Assembly (NCBI GenBank): GCA_903960645.1
Contig: CAJCBN010000341.1
Span: forward strand, 1 to 7,265
Direction of reading: 5' to 3'
DNA from: an uncultured Actinomycetes bacterium
GTDB lineage: Bacteria; Actinomycetota; Thermoleophilia; Gaiellales; F1-60-MAGs149
Length of the DNA: 7,265 bases
Shown: piece after piece, positions 1 to 6,032 of the stretch
Layout: every line of letters begins with the position of its first letter
Numbering within the stretch: the stretch's first letter is position 1
Program-made: the position numbers and the translations under genes
Notes under the pieces: model-generated
Databases searched by the model: none
Seen by the model: only the letters and a program-made list of their open reading frames with translations
Told to the model about the DNA's origin: nothing

Positions 1-211
1 CGTCCGACAGGCGAATGCCCTCGCTGTAGGCCGCTGTCATGGCCGAGCCGAGCTGAGCACTCTGGAACGTGGACCACGCCGTGAGGATCGCCGCGACGCC
101 GAGCAGGATCGCGAGCAAAATCTCCGTGCGATCGAGCCGTGTCTGCTGGCGCGTTTCCTCCGCCTTGGCAGCATCAGCCGTCACCCCAGCAGTGTTTTCA
201 TCCAGCGCCAT
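1..211 (-). CDS. Small membrane-anchored protein, N-terminal part only (runs off the left edge)
   Basis: The open frame starts at an ATG at 209-211 and is still open at base 1, giving 70 codons. The start is well supported: on the minus strand a purine-rich Shine-Dalgarno stretch (GGAGAGAGAGG) ends a few bases before the ATG. The protein has a charged, cytoplasmic-looking N-terminus (residues 1-29, rich in Glu, Arg and Gln). One hydrophobic segment follows at about residues 30-46 (ILLAILLGVAAILTAWS), then a polar stretch containing WSTFQSAQ. The layout resembles uncharacterised bacterial membrane proteins that have a WxxxQS segment after the first helix, but I cannot name a family firmly. It lies 114 bp downstream of the membrane-protein gene on the same strand and seems to have its own promoter. 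Function unknown; the C-terminus is outside the window. Confidence 0.75.
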   Translation of the reverse strand, partial: MALDENTAGVTADAAKAEETRQQTRLDRTEILLAILLGVAAILTAWSTFQSAQLGSAMTAAYSEGIRLSD

Positions 212-250
212 GACGGCCTCTCTCTCCAACGGGAATCAACGGACAGAACC

Positions 251-259
251 AAGGTAGCA
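251..259 (-). promoter_or_regulatory. Possible extended -10 promoter for the left-edge membrane protein gene
   Basis: On the minus strand the bases read TGC-TACCTT, matching the extended -10 pattern TGnTAnnnT. A start point about 7 nt downstream would give a leader of roughly 30-35 nt containing the Shine-Dalgarno sequence of the gene starting at 211. No convincing -35 hexamer is visible at normal spacing. Between this site and the upstream stop codon at 326 there are two short adjacent inverted repeats (286-296 and 297-310) without a T-run. Confidence 0.35.
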
Positions 260-325
260 CCGCGGATCTCGCCACGCCACGCCGCGAACCGGGTTCCGGG
301 GCTATCCCCGCGTTCCGCTAGAGCG

Positions 326-1507
326 TCAGTCGCCGGACGGAGCGGCTGCGCCTGCCCCGTCCTGCTTCGCACGACGGCCGAGGATCAGGATCATCAGACG
401 ATTCGCGGCGAGCGCCAGCAGCAGCACGGCGAGGACGAGGATGAAGAGGTCGACGATCAGGTTCCACTTGAAGAGGATCAGCAGGGCGACGACCAGGAGG
501 GCCACGAACTGCAGGACCTTGCCCCACGTCGAGTCGGCCGGCGTGACCGCACGGCGGCCCCAGACCTTGACGACGCCGATGACATCCATGACCTCGAGCT
601 TGCGACCCCCAGCGGCGGCGGCCACGTCGGAATCGAGCGCCTTGTCGGCGGCTCCGGCGGCGAGCGGCGCGGTCCAGCGCAGCGACCAGACGATCACGGC
701 GGCGATCACACCGGCGATCGCGATCGACCGGGAGATGTTGATGAGGTCGCCGAAGAGCCCCGCGAAGATGCCCTGCGCGGCCTGATTCAGCACGAAGTCG
801 TTGGCCGTGACCGAGTCGAGGCCCCAGTTGACGAGGTTGAGCACGATCGCGAGTGTGATACCCGTGACGCCGAAGGCGATGCAGCCGGCGATCACGCCCC
901 GTCGGCGGCTCGGTGCGATCAACGCAGCGACGGCGAGCAGCACGAGTCCGAGCAGCACGATCACGTAGGAGACCGGCCCGAGGTCGGCACCGAGCTGGAT
1001 CAGGCGGAAGGCCGCTCCGAGGTCCGAGATCTTGGCCAGCTCCGTGGAGGCCGCGGCCCCGACCTTCGCAGCGATCTCCGCGTCATACGGCTTGATCGTC
1101 TGCTCGAGTAGCTGCGGCAGTCCCTCGACCTTGAAGACGAGACTGGCGGTCTCCGGGTTCAGCAGCGCCTGGTGGAGCCTGCCGACCGCGGCGACGATGA
1201 TCGTCGTGAAGGCCGGCTCGCCGACGACGGTCTCGGCGGCTGACTGGATGATCGGGCGCGCGATGACGGCCTTGGGGACCTCCTTGATGACCACGTTGGT
1301 CAACTCGGTGGCGAGCGCGGTCTGCGTGGCCGGCTCCTGCAGGACGGCCGTGATGCGCTCCGTGAAGACCTGCTGGTTGTAGAGCGTGCGGTGCAGGTAG
1401 ATGCCGAGGACACCGAGCAGCAGGAAGAGCCACGCGATAATCAGGATCACGACGACGCCGGCCCACGCGCCCTTCGAGCCCCGCTTCGTCTCCTCGACTG
1501 CAGCCAT
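326..1507 (-). CDS. Multi-pass integral membrane protein with large exported N-terminal loop, function unknown
   Basis: A 393-aa protein. From the ATG at 1507, a short cytoplasmic tail (MAAVEETKRG) precedes a first membrane helix at about residues 17-38. A loop of about 140 residues follows (39-180), probably extracytoplasmic. It begins LYNQQVFTERI and contains EPATQTALATELTNVV. Hydrophobic segments then occur at about 180-198, 203-224, 259-275, 330-346 and 349-375, and the C-terminal tail is basic then Ala/Gly-rich. This layout and the loop wording resemble uncharacterised actinobacterial integral membrane proteins with segments like 'DPAVQxALA..LT..I'; that similarity is from memory. A GTG at 1537 would add 10 residues. 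I prefer the ATG because TACCGT lies 7 nt before it, as in the other leaderless-looking starts here, and neither start has a Shine-Dalgarno sequence. No enzymatic motif is visible. It lies 105 bp after the substrate-binding protein gene on the same strand. Confidence 0.85.
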   Translation of the reverse strand: MAAVEETKRGSKGAWAGVVVILIIAWLFLLLGVLGIYLHRTLYNQQVFTERITAVLQEPATQTALATELTNVVIKEVPKAVIARPIIQSAAETVVGEPAFTTIIVAAVGRLHQALLNPETASLVFKVEGLPQLLEQTIKPYDAEIAAKVGAAASTELAKISDLGAAFRLIQLGADLGPVSYVIVLLGLVLLAVAALIAPSRRRGVIAGCIAFGVTGITLAIVLNLVNWGLDSVTANDFVLNQAAQGIFAGLFGDLINISRSIAIAGVIAAVIVWSLRWTAPLAAGAADKALDSDVAAAAGGRKLEVMDVIGVVKVWGRRAVTPADSTWGKVLQFVALLVVALLILFKWNLIVDLFILVLAVLLLALAANRLMILILGRRAKQDGAGAAAPSGD

Positions 1508-1514
1508 CGGCCGG

Positions 1515-1523
1515 ACGGTACCA
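1515..1523 (-). promoter_or_regulatory. Extended -10 box, leaderless-type, for the membrane protein gene
   Basis: On the minus strand the bases read TGG-TACCGT, then 7 nt (CCGGCCG), then the ATG at 1507. TGnTAnnnT followed so closely by the start codon would place transcription initiation at or next to the A of the ATG. There is no Shine-Dalgarno sequence here. The same spacing recurs at three other genes in the window. Confidence 0.45.
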
Positions 1524-1565
1524 GAATCGCCGTGCACAGTCGTTGCAGGATCAGCCCGCAGACAT

Positions 1566-1586
1566 CCCTTGGCCCCGCCCGCCCCC
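1566..1586 (-). other. G-quadruplex-type motif between two co-directional genes
   Basis: On the minus strand the bases contain four G-runs of 5, 3, 4 and 3 separated by loops of 1, 1 and 4 nt. This satisfies the usual G3+N1-7 four-tract pattern. It lies 27 bp past the stop codon of the substrate-binding protein gene and about 45 bp upstream of the -10 box of the membrane protein gene, on the strand that would be present in read-through RNA. The GC-rich background makes chance occurrence quite possible; a role in transcript ending is only a suggestion. Confidence 0.35.
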
Positions 1587-1612
1587 GCGAAGCAGGCGCC
1601 TGACCGGTCTGC

Positions 1613-2758
1613 CTAGCTGGCCTTGAAGGCGCCGAACTTGCCGCCCGAGACCTGCTGCACCAGCACCGGCGAGATGCCGTTGCGGTTCACGTCGAACGAA
1701 AAGTTGCCGAGCAGCGTCTTGACGTTCTTGGTGCCGGTGATCGCCGCAAGCTGCGTGGCCATCGAGTCCTGCGTGGCGGACTTGCCGTTCTTGGCCGCCG
1801 TGGCCAGCACGTAGGTGTACGCGTAGGCGGCTGCGGCGAAGGCGTCGGGCGAGCTCTTATACGCCTTCTTGAAGGCCTTGATGAAGGCCTTGTTGGCCGG
1901 CGTCTGGTTCCACGCGGCCCACGACGTGCCGACGATCAGACCGTTGGCAGCCGGGCCGGCGCTCTTCACGATGGCGTTGGAGTTGAGCCCGTTCGACCCG
2001 ATGATCGCCTTCTTGTAGCCCGCGTTGCGCAGCGCCTGCAGCAGCGGCACACCCTCGGGGGCGAGCGCGCTGAGCGCAACGAGGTCGGGGTCGTTGGCCT
2101 TGACGTCGGCGGCAATCGCCGCGTAGTCGGTCGTGCCGGCCGGGACGATGACCGTCTTCTTGACGGTCACGCCGTTGGCGGTCAGCGCCGTGGCGAGCTG
2201 CGGCCCGGAGCTGGCGGCGAAGGCGTCACTGCCCTGGATGACGACGGCGGTCTTCGGCAGCAGCGTGGAGGTGGCGACCGCCTTGACGACCTGCGGCAGC
2301 ACGTAGTCCTCGGTCAGCGCCGGCCGGAAGATGAACGTGCCGATCTCGGTGATACCGGGCTGCGTGTTCGAGATGCCGAGCACCGGGATCCTCGCGGCCT
2401 GCGCGAAGGGATCCACGTCGAGCGCGACCGACGACAGCGTCGGGCCGACGATCGTCGAGACGCCGTCGCGGAAGAACACGCCGTAGGCGGCAGCAGCGCC
2501 GGCTGTGGTGCTGAAGTCGTCGATCGTCTTGACCTTGACCTTGACGCCCGTGATGGCACCGGCGTTGATCTCCTTGGCGGCCATGTCGATGCCCTTGCGG
2601 GAGCTGATGCCGTAGACGGCTGCCTCACCCGTCAGAGACAGGGCAGCGCCGACGTTGACGGTGACGGCCGCGGCCGAGGCGGTCGGAATCGCGACCGCGA
2701 GGGCGGCGATGGCGATCAGCAGGGCGAGGGGGCGGGAGATCAGACGAGGCGCGGACAT
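1613..2758 (-). CDS. ABC-transporter substrate-binding protein, branched-chain amino acid (LivJ/LivK, Peripla_BP_6) type
   Basis: A 381-aa secreted solute-binding protein of the type I periplasmic-binding fold used by LivJ/LivK-like uptake systems for amino acids, amides or related solutes. The signal peptide spans residues 1-29 (hydrophobic core LALLIAIAALAVAIP, likely cleavage after ASA). The mature part opens with VNVGAALSLTGEAAVYG, the usual first strand and ligand loop. Next come GIDMAAKEINA (56-66), VSTIVGPTLSSVAL (99-112), the inter-lobe stretch IPVLGISNTQPG (124-135), and a C-terminal FSFDVNRNGISPVLVQQV as in this family. Length is typical. The translated protein contains no cysteine, so it is not a lipoprotein, which is unusual for a free binding protein of a monoderm. 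No permease or ATPase gene is in the window. It follows the ROK kinase gene after 47 bp on the same strand and has its own leaderless-type -10 box. The substrate cannot be told from sequence. Confidence 0.92.
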   Translation of the reverse strand: MSAPRLISRPLALLIAIAALAVAIPTASAAAVTVNVGAALSLTGEAAVYGISSRKGIDMAAKEINAGAITGVKVKVKTIDDFSTTAGAAAAYGVFFRDGVSTIVGPTLSSVALDVDPFAQAARIPVLGISNTQPGITEIGTFIFRPALTEDYVLPQVVKAVATSTLLPKTAVVIQGSDAFAASSGPQLATALTANGVTVKKTVIVPAGTTDYAAIAADVKANDPDLVALSALAPEGVPLLQALRNAGYKKAIIGSNGLNSNAIVKSAGPAANGLIVGTSWAAWNQTPANKAFIKAFKKAYKSSPDAFAAAAYAYTYVLATAAKNGKSATQDSMATQLAAITGTKNVKTLLGNFSFDVNRNGISPVLVQQVSGGKFGAFKAS

Positions 2759-2764
2759 GGGCGC

Positions 2765-2770
2765 AGCCTA
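2765..2770 (-). promoter_or_regulatory. -10 box TAGGCT, leaderless-type, for the substrate-binding protein gene
   Basis: On the minus strand TAGGCT is followed by 6 nt (GCGCCC) and then the ATG at 2758. The spacing places initiation on the start codon, and no Shine-Dalgarno sequence is present. It sits in the 47-bp gap after the ROK gene, so the binding protein may be transcribed both alone and with the kinase. No clear -35 element is visible. Confidence 0.45.
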
Positions 2771-2805
2771 CGGCACTTTCGACTGGTTTGGCGAACCTCC
2801 GCGGC

Positions 2806-3771
2806 TCAGCGCCGGGCGCCGACCAGCAGCGTCGCGCCGATTGCACCGCCGAGATCGCCGAGTGCAGCGGTCGTGACCGGCGGCGCCTTGGCCGGCTGGA
2901 ACAGGTACGGCGCCATCGCCGCACCGATGCGATCGGCCATTGGCTGTCCAAAGCGGGTGCCGAGTCCGCCGCCGAGGATGATGGCATCGACGTCGAGGAT
3001 GTTGACGACGTTCGCCGCCGCGGCCGCGATCGCGTCAACGGCCTCGCCGATGAGCTCTACTGCGAGGTCGTCGCCCGCCTCGAGCGCCTTCTGCCACACG
3101 CGCGAGGAGAGGCGCTCCTTGCCCGCCTCCCGCATCAGGTCGAAGAGCACGGTGCTGCGTCCCGCCGCTGCGGCCGCACGCGCCCGCGTCTCCATGTTGC
3201 GGCGTCCGGCGTAGGCCTCCATCGTGCCGACCAGCCCGCTGGGCTCGGCCAGGCCGCCGCGCTGGATGACGGTGTGCCCGAGCTCGCCCGCCGCGCCGCG
3301 TCCGCGCCACAGCCGCCGGTTGAGCACGATGCCGCTGCCAACGCCGGTCCCCCACCAGATGCCCACGAAGCTGTCGAGCTTGCGGCCGGCGCCAAGCTCG
3401 AGCTCGCCGAGCACGGCGACGCCGACGTCATTGCCGAGCCGCACCTTCGCTCCGCAGGCAGCGCCCACGCGCTCGGCCAGCGGGTAGGCCTCCTCGAAGC
3501 CGGCGAGATTCGGCGCGTGCAGGAGGATGCCGCGCGCCGCATTGACGGCGCCGGGCGCGCCGATGCCAATGCCCTTGAGGTCCTTGGGCGAGCAGCCGGC
3601 ATCCGTGCACGCACCGGCGACCGCGGCGATGATCGCCCCGACGACGCTCTCCGGACCGTTCTCGGTCGGCGTCGCGGCGCGGCACTGCCCGCGGACCTTG
3701 CGATCGCCGTTGACGATCACGACCTCGATCTTGGTGCCGCCGAGGTCTACTCCGCAGATGCGTTCGCTCAT
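2806..3771 (-). CDS. ROK-family sugar kinase (glucokinase/N-acetylhexosamine kinase-like), lacking the zinc-binding cysteines
   Basis: A 321-aa ATP-dependent sugar kinase of the ROK family, cytoplasmic. The N-terminus goes straight into the phosphate-binding motif DLGGTK (9-14), with no winged-helix domain, so it is a kinase rather than a NagC/Mlc-type repressor. Other landmarks are GIGIGAPGAVN (67-77), LGNDVGVAVLGE (112-123) with the catalytic Asp at 115, GTGVGSG (141-147), sugar-contact GELGH (162-166), GTMEAYAGR (182-190) and a C-terminal LGGG (266-269). Classic ROK kinases have a CxCGxxGCxE zinc motif after GExGH. Here the segment reads LAEPSGLVGTME, so all three cysteines are missing while the flanking His166 and Glu185 remain. 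The frame stays open upstream to 4440, but that is antisense to the SIS gene; the ATG at 3771 is where ROK homology begins and has an extended -10 box 8 nt upstream. It is divergent from the SIS isomerase gene, suggesting a shared sugar-phosphate pathway. Glucose, mannose and GlcNAc all remain possible substrates. Confidence 0.92.
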   Translation of the reverse strand: MSERICGVDLGGTKIEVVIVNGDRKVRGQCRAATPTENGPESVVGAIIAAVAGACTDAGCSPKDLKGIGIGAPGAVNAARGILLHAPNLAGFEEAYPLAERVGAACGAKVRLGNDVGVAVLGELELGAGRKLDSFVGIWWGTGVGSGIVLNRRLWRGRGAAGELGHTVIQRGGLAEPSGLVGTMEAYAGRRNMETRARAAAAAGRSTVLFDLMREAGKERLSSRVWQKALEAGDDLAVELIGEAVDAIAAAAANVVNILDVDAIILGGGLGTRFGQPMADRIGAAMAPYLFQPAKAPPVTTAALGDLGGAIGATLLVGARR

Positions 3772-3779
3772 GGTCGGCG

Positions 3780-3788
3780 AGCCTACCA
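3780..3788 (-). promoter_or_regulatory. Extended -10 box TGG-TAGGCT, leaderless-type, for the ROK kinase gene
   Basis: On the minus strand TGG-TAGGCT matches the extended -10 pattern and is followed by 8 nt (CGCCGACC) and the ATG at 3771. No Shine-Dalgarno sequence is present. Its upstream region overlaps the divergent promoter region of the SIS gene, so both directions could be controlled by one bound regulator. Confidence 0.5.
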
Positions 3789-3810
3789 CGTTGCGAAATG
3801 GCGACGGCGT

Positions 3811-3824
3811 CCCGCCACGGCGGG
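3811..3824. repeat. Short perfect inverted repeat between divergent promoters, candidate operator
   Basis: CCCGCC-AC-GGCGGG is a perfect 6-bp inverted repeat with a 2-bp centre. Its left arm lies 17 bp upstream of the TAGACT -10 box of the SIS gene, where a -35 element would sit. It is also just upstream of the expected -35 zone of the ROK promoter. That position suits a shared operator. The sequence is simple and GC-rich, so chance is a real alternative. Confidence 0.3.
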
Positions 3825-3833
3825 CGGCTGGCG

Positions 3834-3839
3834 TAGACT
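3834..3839 (+). promoter_or_regulatory. -10 box TAGACT, leaderless-type, for the SIS-domain operon
   Basis: TAGACT is followed by 7 nt (CGCCTCT) and then the ATG at 3847. There is no Shine-Dalgarno sequence before this ATG. It is the likely promoter of the four-gene plus-strand operon. The -35 position is occupied by the left arm of the 3811-3824 palindrome rather than a TTGACA-like hexamer. Confidence 0.5.
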
Positions 3840-3846
3840 CGCCTCT

Positions 3847-5001
3847 ATGAGTACTCCCCAGTGGCATGAGGATTGGTTCCCCGAGCTCCGGGCCGAGCGG
3901 CCCTGGGTGATGGAGGAGATGATCGACGCCGAGCCGCCGCTCGCCGCGCGCATCGCGTCGAACAAGAAGCTCGCGCAGACGGCTGCGCGCATCGCGAAGC
4001 AGGTGACCGCGGCACATGCCGCCGGCACGTCGATCAGCGTGGTCGGCTGCGGCACGAGCGAGCACGCCGCGCGCGCAGTCGCCATGGAGCTCGACGAGGC
4101 CCTCGGCCATCGCGGCGTGCGCGTTGCGGGCCGACAGGCGCTCGAGGCGGCGATCGACACCGCACCGGCCGGGCTCACGATCGGCATCTCGCACGACAAC
4201 GGCACGCGCGCCACCCTGCTCGCCTTGAAGGCCGCTCGCGAGGCCGGTCAGGCCACCGCGCTGATCACCGGCAACAGCGAGGGCTCCTGCTCGGCGTTCG
4301 CCGACATCGTGCTCGTCACGCCGGAGAAGGACAAGAGCTGGTGCCACACGGTCGGCTACCTGTCGCCGATGGTCGCCGGCGCGGTCATCGCCGGCCACGT
4401 GGCGGGCAAGGAGCTCGACGCGGCGGCCCTCGAGCTGCACCTCGACGAGTGTCGCGCCCTCAAGCAGCAGGCCAGCGAGATCGCGCGCGGCTTCCGCGGC
4501 ATCGACCGGCTGATCGTGGTGGGCGGCGGCTACGACCGCATCACCGCCGACGAGCTGGTGCTGAAGGTCGAGGAGGGCCTACACCTCCCCTCCTCCGCCC
4601 GGGACCTCGAGACGTTCACCCACGGGCATCTGCCCGCCTGCGACGAGCGCTCCGGCCTGGTCATCGTCGCGACGGAGCACCGCGGCCGCGCTCGCCGCAC
4701 CGATCGCGGTCGGCTGCTGCTGCGCGCCGCCCGCCACATCGGCATGCCCTGCGCCGCGATCCTCGTTCCCGCCGTCGAGGGCAGCTGGGGCCGCGAGCTC
4801 ACGAACGCCGGACGCATCCTGCTGCCCCACGCCGCGAAGCTCACGCCCACGACGAGTGCGCTGACCGCCTCGGCGATGGCGCTGCAGCTGCTGACGCTCG
4901 AACTCGTCCACGACCGTGGGACGTATCCCGATCTGATTCGCCGCGAGGAGGCGCCGTGGCGTGAGGCCGCGGCCATCCTCGAAGGCACCGAGGAGTGGTG
5001 A
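3847..5001 (+). CDS. Two-SIS-domain phosphosugar isomerase / deaminase / deglycase (GlmS-isomerase-like)
   Basis: A 384-aa cytoplasmic protein with the double-SIS layout of the GlmS isomerase half, AgaS and FrlB/FraB deglycases, but no glutaminase domain. The N-terminal helix (RPWVMEEMIDAEPPLAARI, 18-36) matches the MxxEIxEQP lead-in of GlmS-type isomerases. The first SIS domain (about 50-185) has VVGCGTSEHAA (65-75) and the phosphosugar loop GISHDNGTR (113-121), where SxSGxT is usual. The second (about 218-330) has VVGGGYDRITADE (224-236), LKVEEG (239-244) and LETFTHGHL (254-262). Glu243 and His259 are 16 residues apart, the same spacing as GlmS Glu488/His504. The C-terminal LAKSVTVE of GlmS is absent, which argues against ordinary GlmS activity. 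The frame is open back to 2788, but that part is antisense to the ROK gene; the ATG at 3847 follows a -10 box. It is first in the operon. The exact substrate (GlcN6P, another amino-sugar phosphate or a fructosamine phosphate) is not resolvable. Confidence 0.88.
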   Translation: MSTPQWHEDWFPELRAERPWVMEEMIDAEPPLAARIASNKKLAQTAARIAKQVTAAHAAGTSISVVGCGTSEHAARAVAMELDEALGHRGVRVAGRQALEAAIDTAPAGLTIGISHDNGTRATLLALKAAREAGQATALITGNSEGSCSAFADIVLVTPEKDKSWCHTVGYLSPMVAGAVIAGHVAGKELDAAALELHLDECRALKQQASEIARGFRGIDRLIVVGGGYDRITADELVLKVEEGLHLPSSARDLETFTHGHLPACDERSGLVIVATEHRGRARRTDRGRLLLRAARHIGMPCAAILVPAVEGSWGRELTNAGRILLPHAAKLTPTTSALTASAMALQLLTLELVHDRGTYPDLIRREEAPWREAAAILEGTEEW

Positions 5002-5004
5002 CGC

Positions 5005-5187
5005 ATGTCCGCTGAGATGACCCCGGCCGCCAAGGAACTGGTGACCGCCGTGCAGCATCTGCGCGGCGCCGACCACGCGCTCCGGCAGTGCGTGACGCTG
5101 CTGCGTCAGACCGAGCAGGTGGTGCCCGCCTCCGTCGAGGATGCCCTCTCGCTGGTCGAGGACGCCATCAACTCGCTCGAGTCGTGA
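5005..5187 (+). CDS. Small helical protein of 60 aa, function unknown
   Basis: A short frame that begins 3 bp after the SIS gene stop and overlaps the next gene by 4 nt. A GAGGAG ribosome-binding site at 4990-4995, inside the end of the SIS gene, lies 9 nt before the ATG. These junctions argue strongly that it is real and translationally coupled. The product appears all-helical. It opens MSAEMTPAAKELVTAVQHL, and the C-terminal half (VEDALSLVEDAINSLES) has regular hydrophobic spacing that suits an amphipathic helix or helical hairpin. It has one Cys (residue 29), no membrane segment and no signal peptide. I recognise no family. A role as an accessory or assembly partner of a neighbouring enzyme is inference from position only. 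Confidence 0.75.
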   Translation: MSAEMTPAAKELVTAVQHLRGADHALRQCVTLLRQTEQVVPASVEDALSLVEDAINSLES

Positions 5188-6032
5188 CGCCCGAGCAGGC
5201 GGTCGCCCTCGCCTGCGCCGCGCTCGGCGCGGATCCCGCCACGGCGCAGGTCCTGCGCGCCGCCGATGCCGTGACCGTCCAGCTCGACGACGCCCGGGTG
5301 GCCCGCGTGATCCCGGATGCCGACGCCGACACCCGCCGGGCGCTGGCCGCGATCGGCGAGCTCGACGGTCACATCCTCGAGCCGCTCGGCGCTCCGGTCG
5401 AGCTGGAGACCGCGCTCGTGGTGCCGTACCCCCGGATCACGCCGAACGGCGAGGAGTACCGCGAGCTCGGCATCGCCGGTGCCTGCCTGGCCGGCCTGCA
5501 CGCCCGGGGCCGTGCGGCGCTTCAGCGCGGCACGATCGACCTGCCCGTGTTCTCTCCGCAGGCGCACGCCGAGCGCTGGCTGGACCGCGCGCAGGCCGTC
5601 TTCACCGCCGACGAGCGGGCCCGCCTGCTCGACGCAATCGACACGGCGTGGCCGGAGGTCGCGGGGCCGCCCACGGTCATCCACGGCGATGCCCACCTCG
5701 GCAACTGGTGGCCGGCCCGCGCCGACTGGTGGGTGCTGATCGATCCGGAGTACCTCTCGATCGGGCCCGCCGTGTACGACCTCGCGCCACTCGAGGTCGT
5801 CGAGCGGCGCCTCGGCACGCCGCCGTCGCGCTTCCCGTCCTTCCTGCAGGGCTACGAGTCCGCCGACGGCGCCGTCGATCGGCGCGCGCTGGCCTCAGCC
5901 ATCCACGTCCGCGAGCTGCTGTCCGTCGCGTGGCTGGCCGCGCGGTCGGGCGACGACTCCGAGCTGGCGCTGCGTACGCGCCGGCGCCTCACCGACGCGC
6001 TCGAGCGTCGCGAGGGCTCATGGCTCGCGTAA
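5184..6032 (+). CDS. APH-family phosphotransferase (aminoglycoside phosphotransferase/choline kinase fold)
   Basis: A 282-aa kinase-like protein of the APH superfamily, which phosphorylates small molecules such as aminoglycosides, choline, homoserine, sugars or fructosamines. The Brenner-type catalytic loop is HGDAHLGN (167-174), with catalytic Asp169 and metal-binding Asn174. The metal-binding Asp follows in LIDPEY (185-190, Asp187), and YDLAPLEVV comes next as in APH proteins. The N-lobe (1-80) is short and divergent: RVARVI (38-43) may be the strand that normally carries the ATP-binding Lys, with Arg in its place. The GTG start at 5184 overlaps the TGA of the 60-aa gene as GTGA, a standard coupled junction. 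An upstream in-frame GTG at 5088 would lie deep inside that gene and adds Arg/Gly-rich, non-homologous sequence, so I reject it. The 3' end overlaps the DNA glycosylase gene by 13 nt. The substrate is unknown; a resistance role is not supported by context. Confidence 0.87.
   Translation: MTPEQAVALACAALGADPATAQVLRAADAVTVQLDDARVARVIPDADADTRRALAAIGELDGHILEPLGAPVELETALVVPYPRITPNGEEYRELGIAGACLAGLHARGRAALQRGTIDLPVFSPQAHAERWLDRAQAVFTADERARLLDAIDTAWPEVAGPPTVIHGDAHLGNWWPARADWWVLIDPEYLSIGPAVYDLAPLEVVERRLGTPPSRFPSFLQGYESADGAVDRRALASAIHVRELLSVAWLAARSGDDSELALRTRRRLTDALERREGSWLA

Noticed and set aside
286..310. Adjacent small inverted repeats between the two left membrane protein genes, considered as a terminator
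   Set aside because: Stems are only 5 bp and no T-run follows on the minus strand.
1593..1609. Two short perfect palindromes (CAGGCGCCTG and GACCGGTC) just after the binding protein stop
   Set aside because: Each is a short self-complementary word without loop or T-run, common by chance at this GC content; not called as a terminator.
2788..3846. Upstream extension of the SIS frame to 2788 (a 737-codon open frame)
   Set aside because: The extra part is antisense to the ROK kinase gene, gives Arg/Ala/Asp-rich sequence without family features, and the SIS homology starts at the ATG at 3847 next to a -10 box.
3772..4440. Upstream extension of the ROK frame to 4440
   Set aside because: It is antisense to the SIS gene; the DLGGTK motif lies 8 residues after the ATG at 3771, as expected for the family.
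3873..4964. 363-codon plus-strand frame inside the SIS gene
   Set aside because: Arg-rich out-of-frame shadow; no domain, no start signal, and the overlapping SIS protein is clear.
5141..6019. Upstream extension of the alkA frame
   Set aside because: It overlaps the APH gene in another frame and is low-complexity Arg/Ala-rich; AlkA homology begins after the ATG at 6020.
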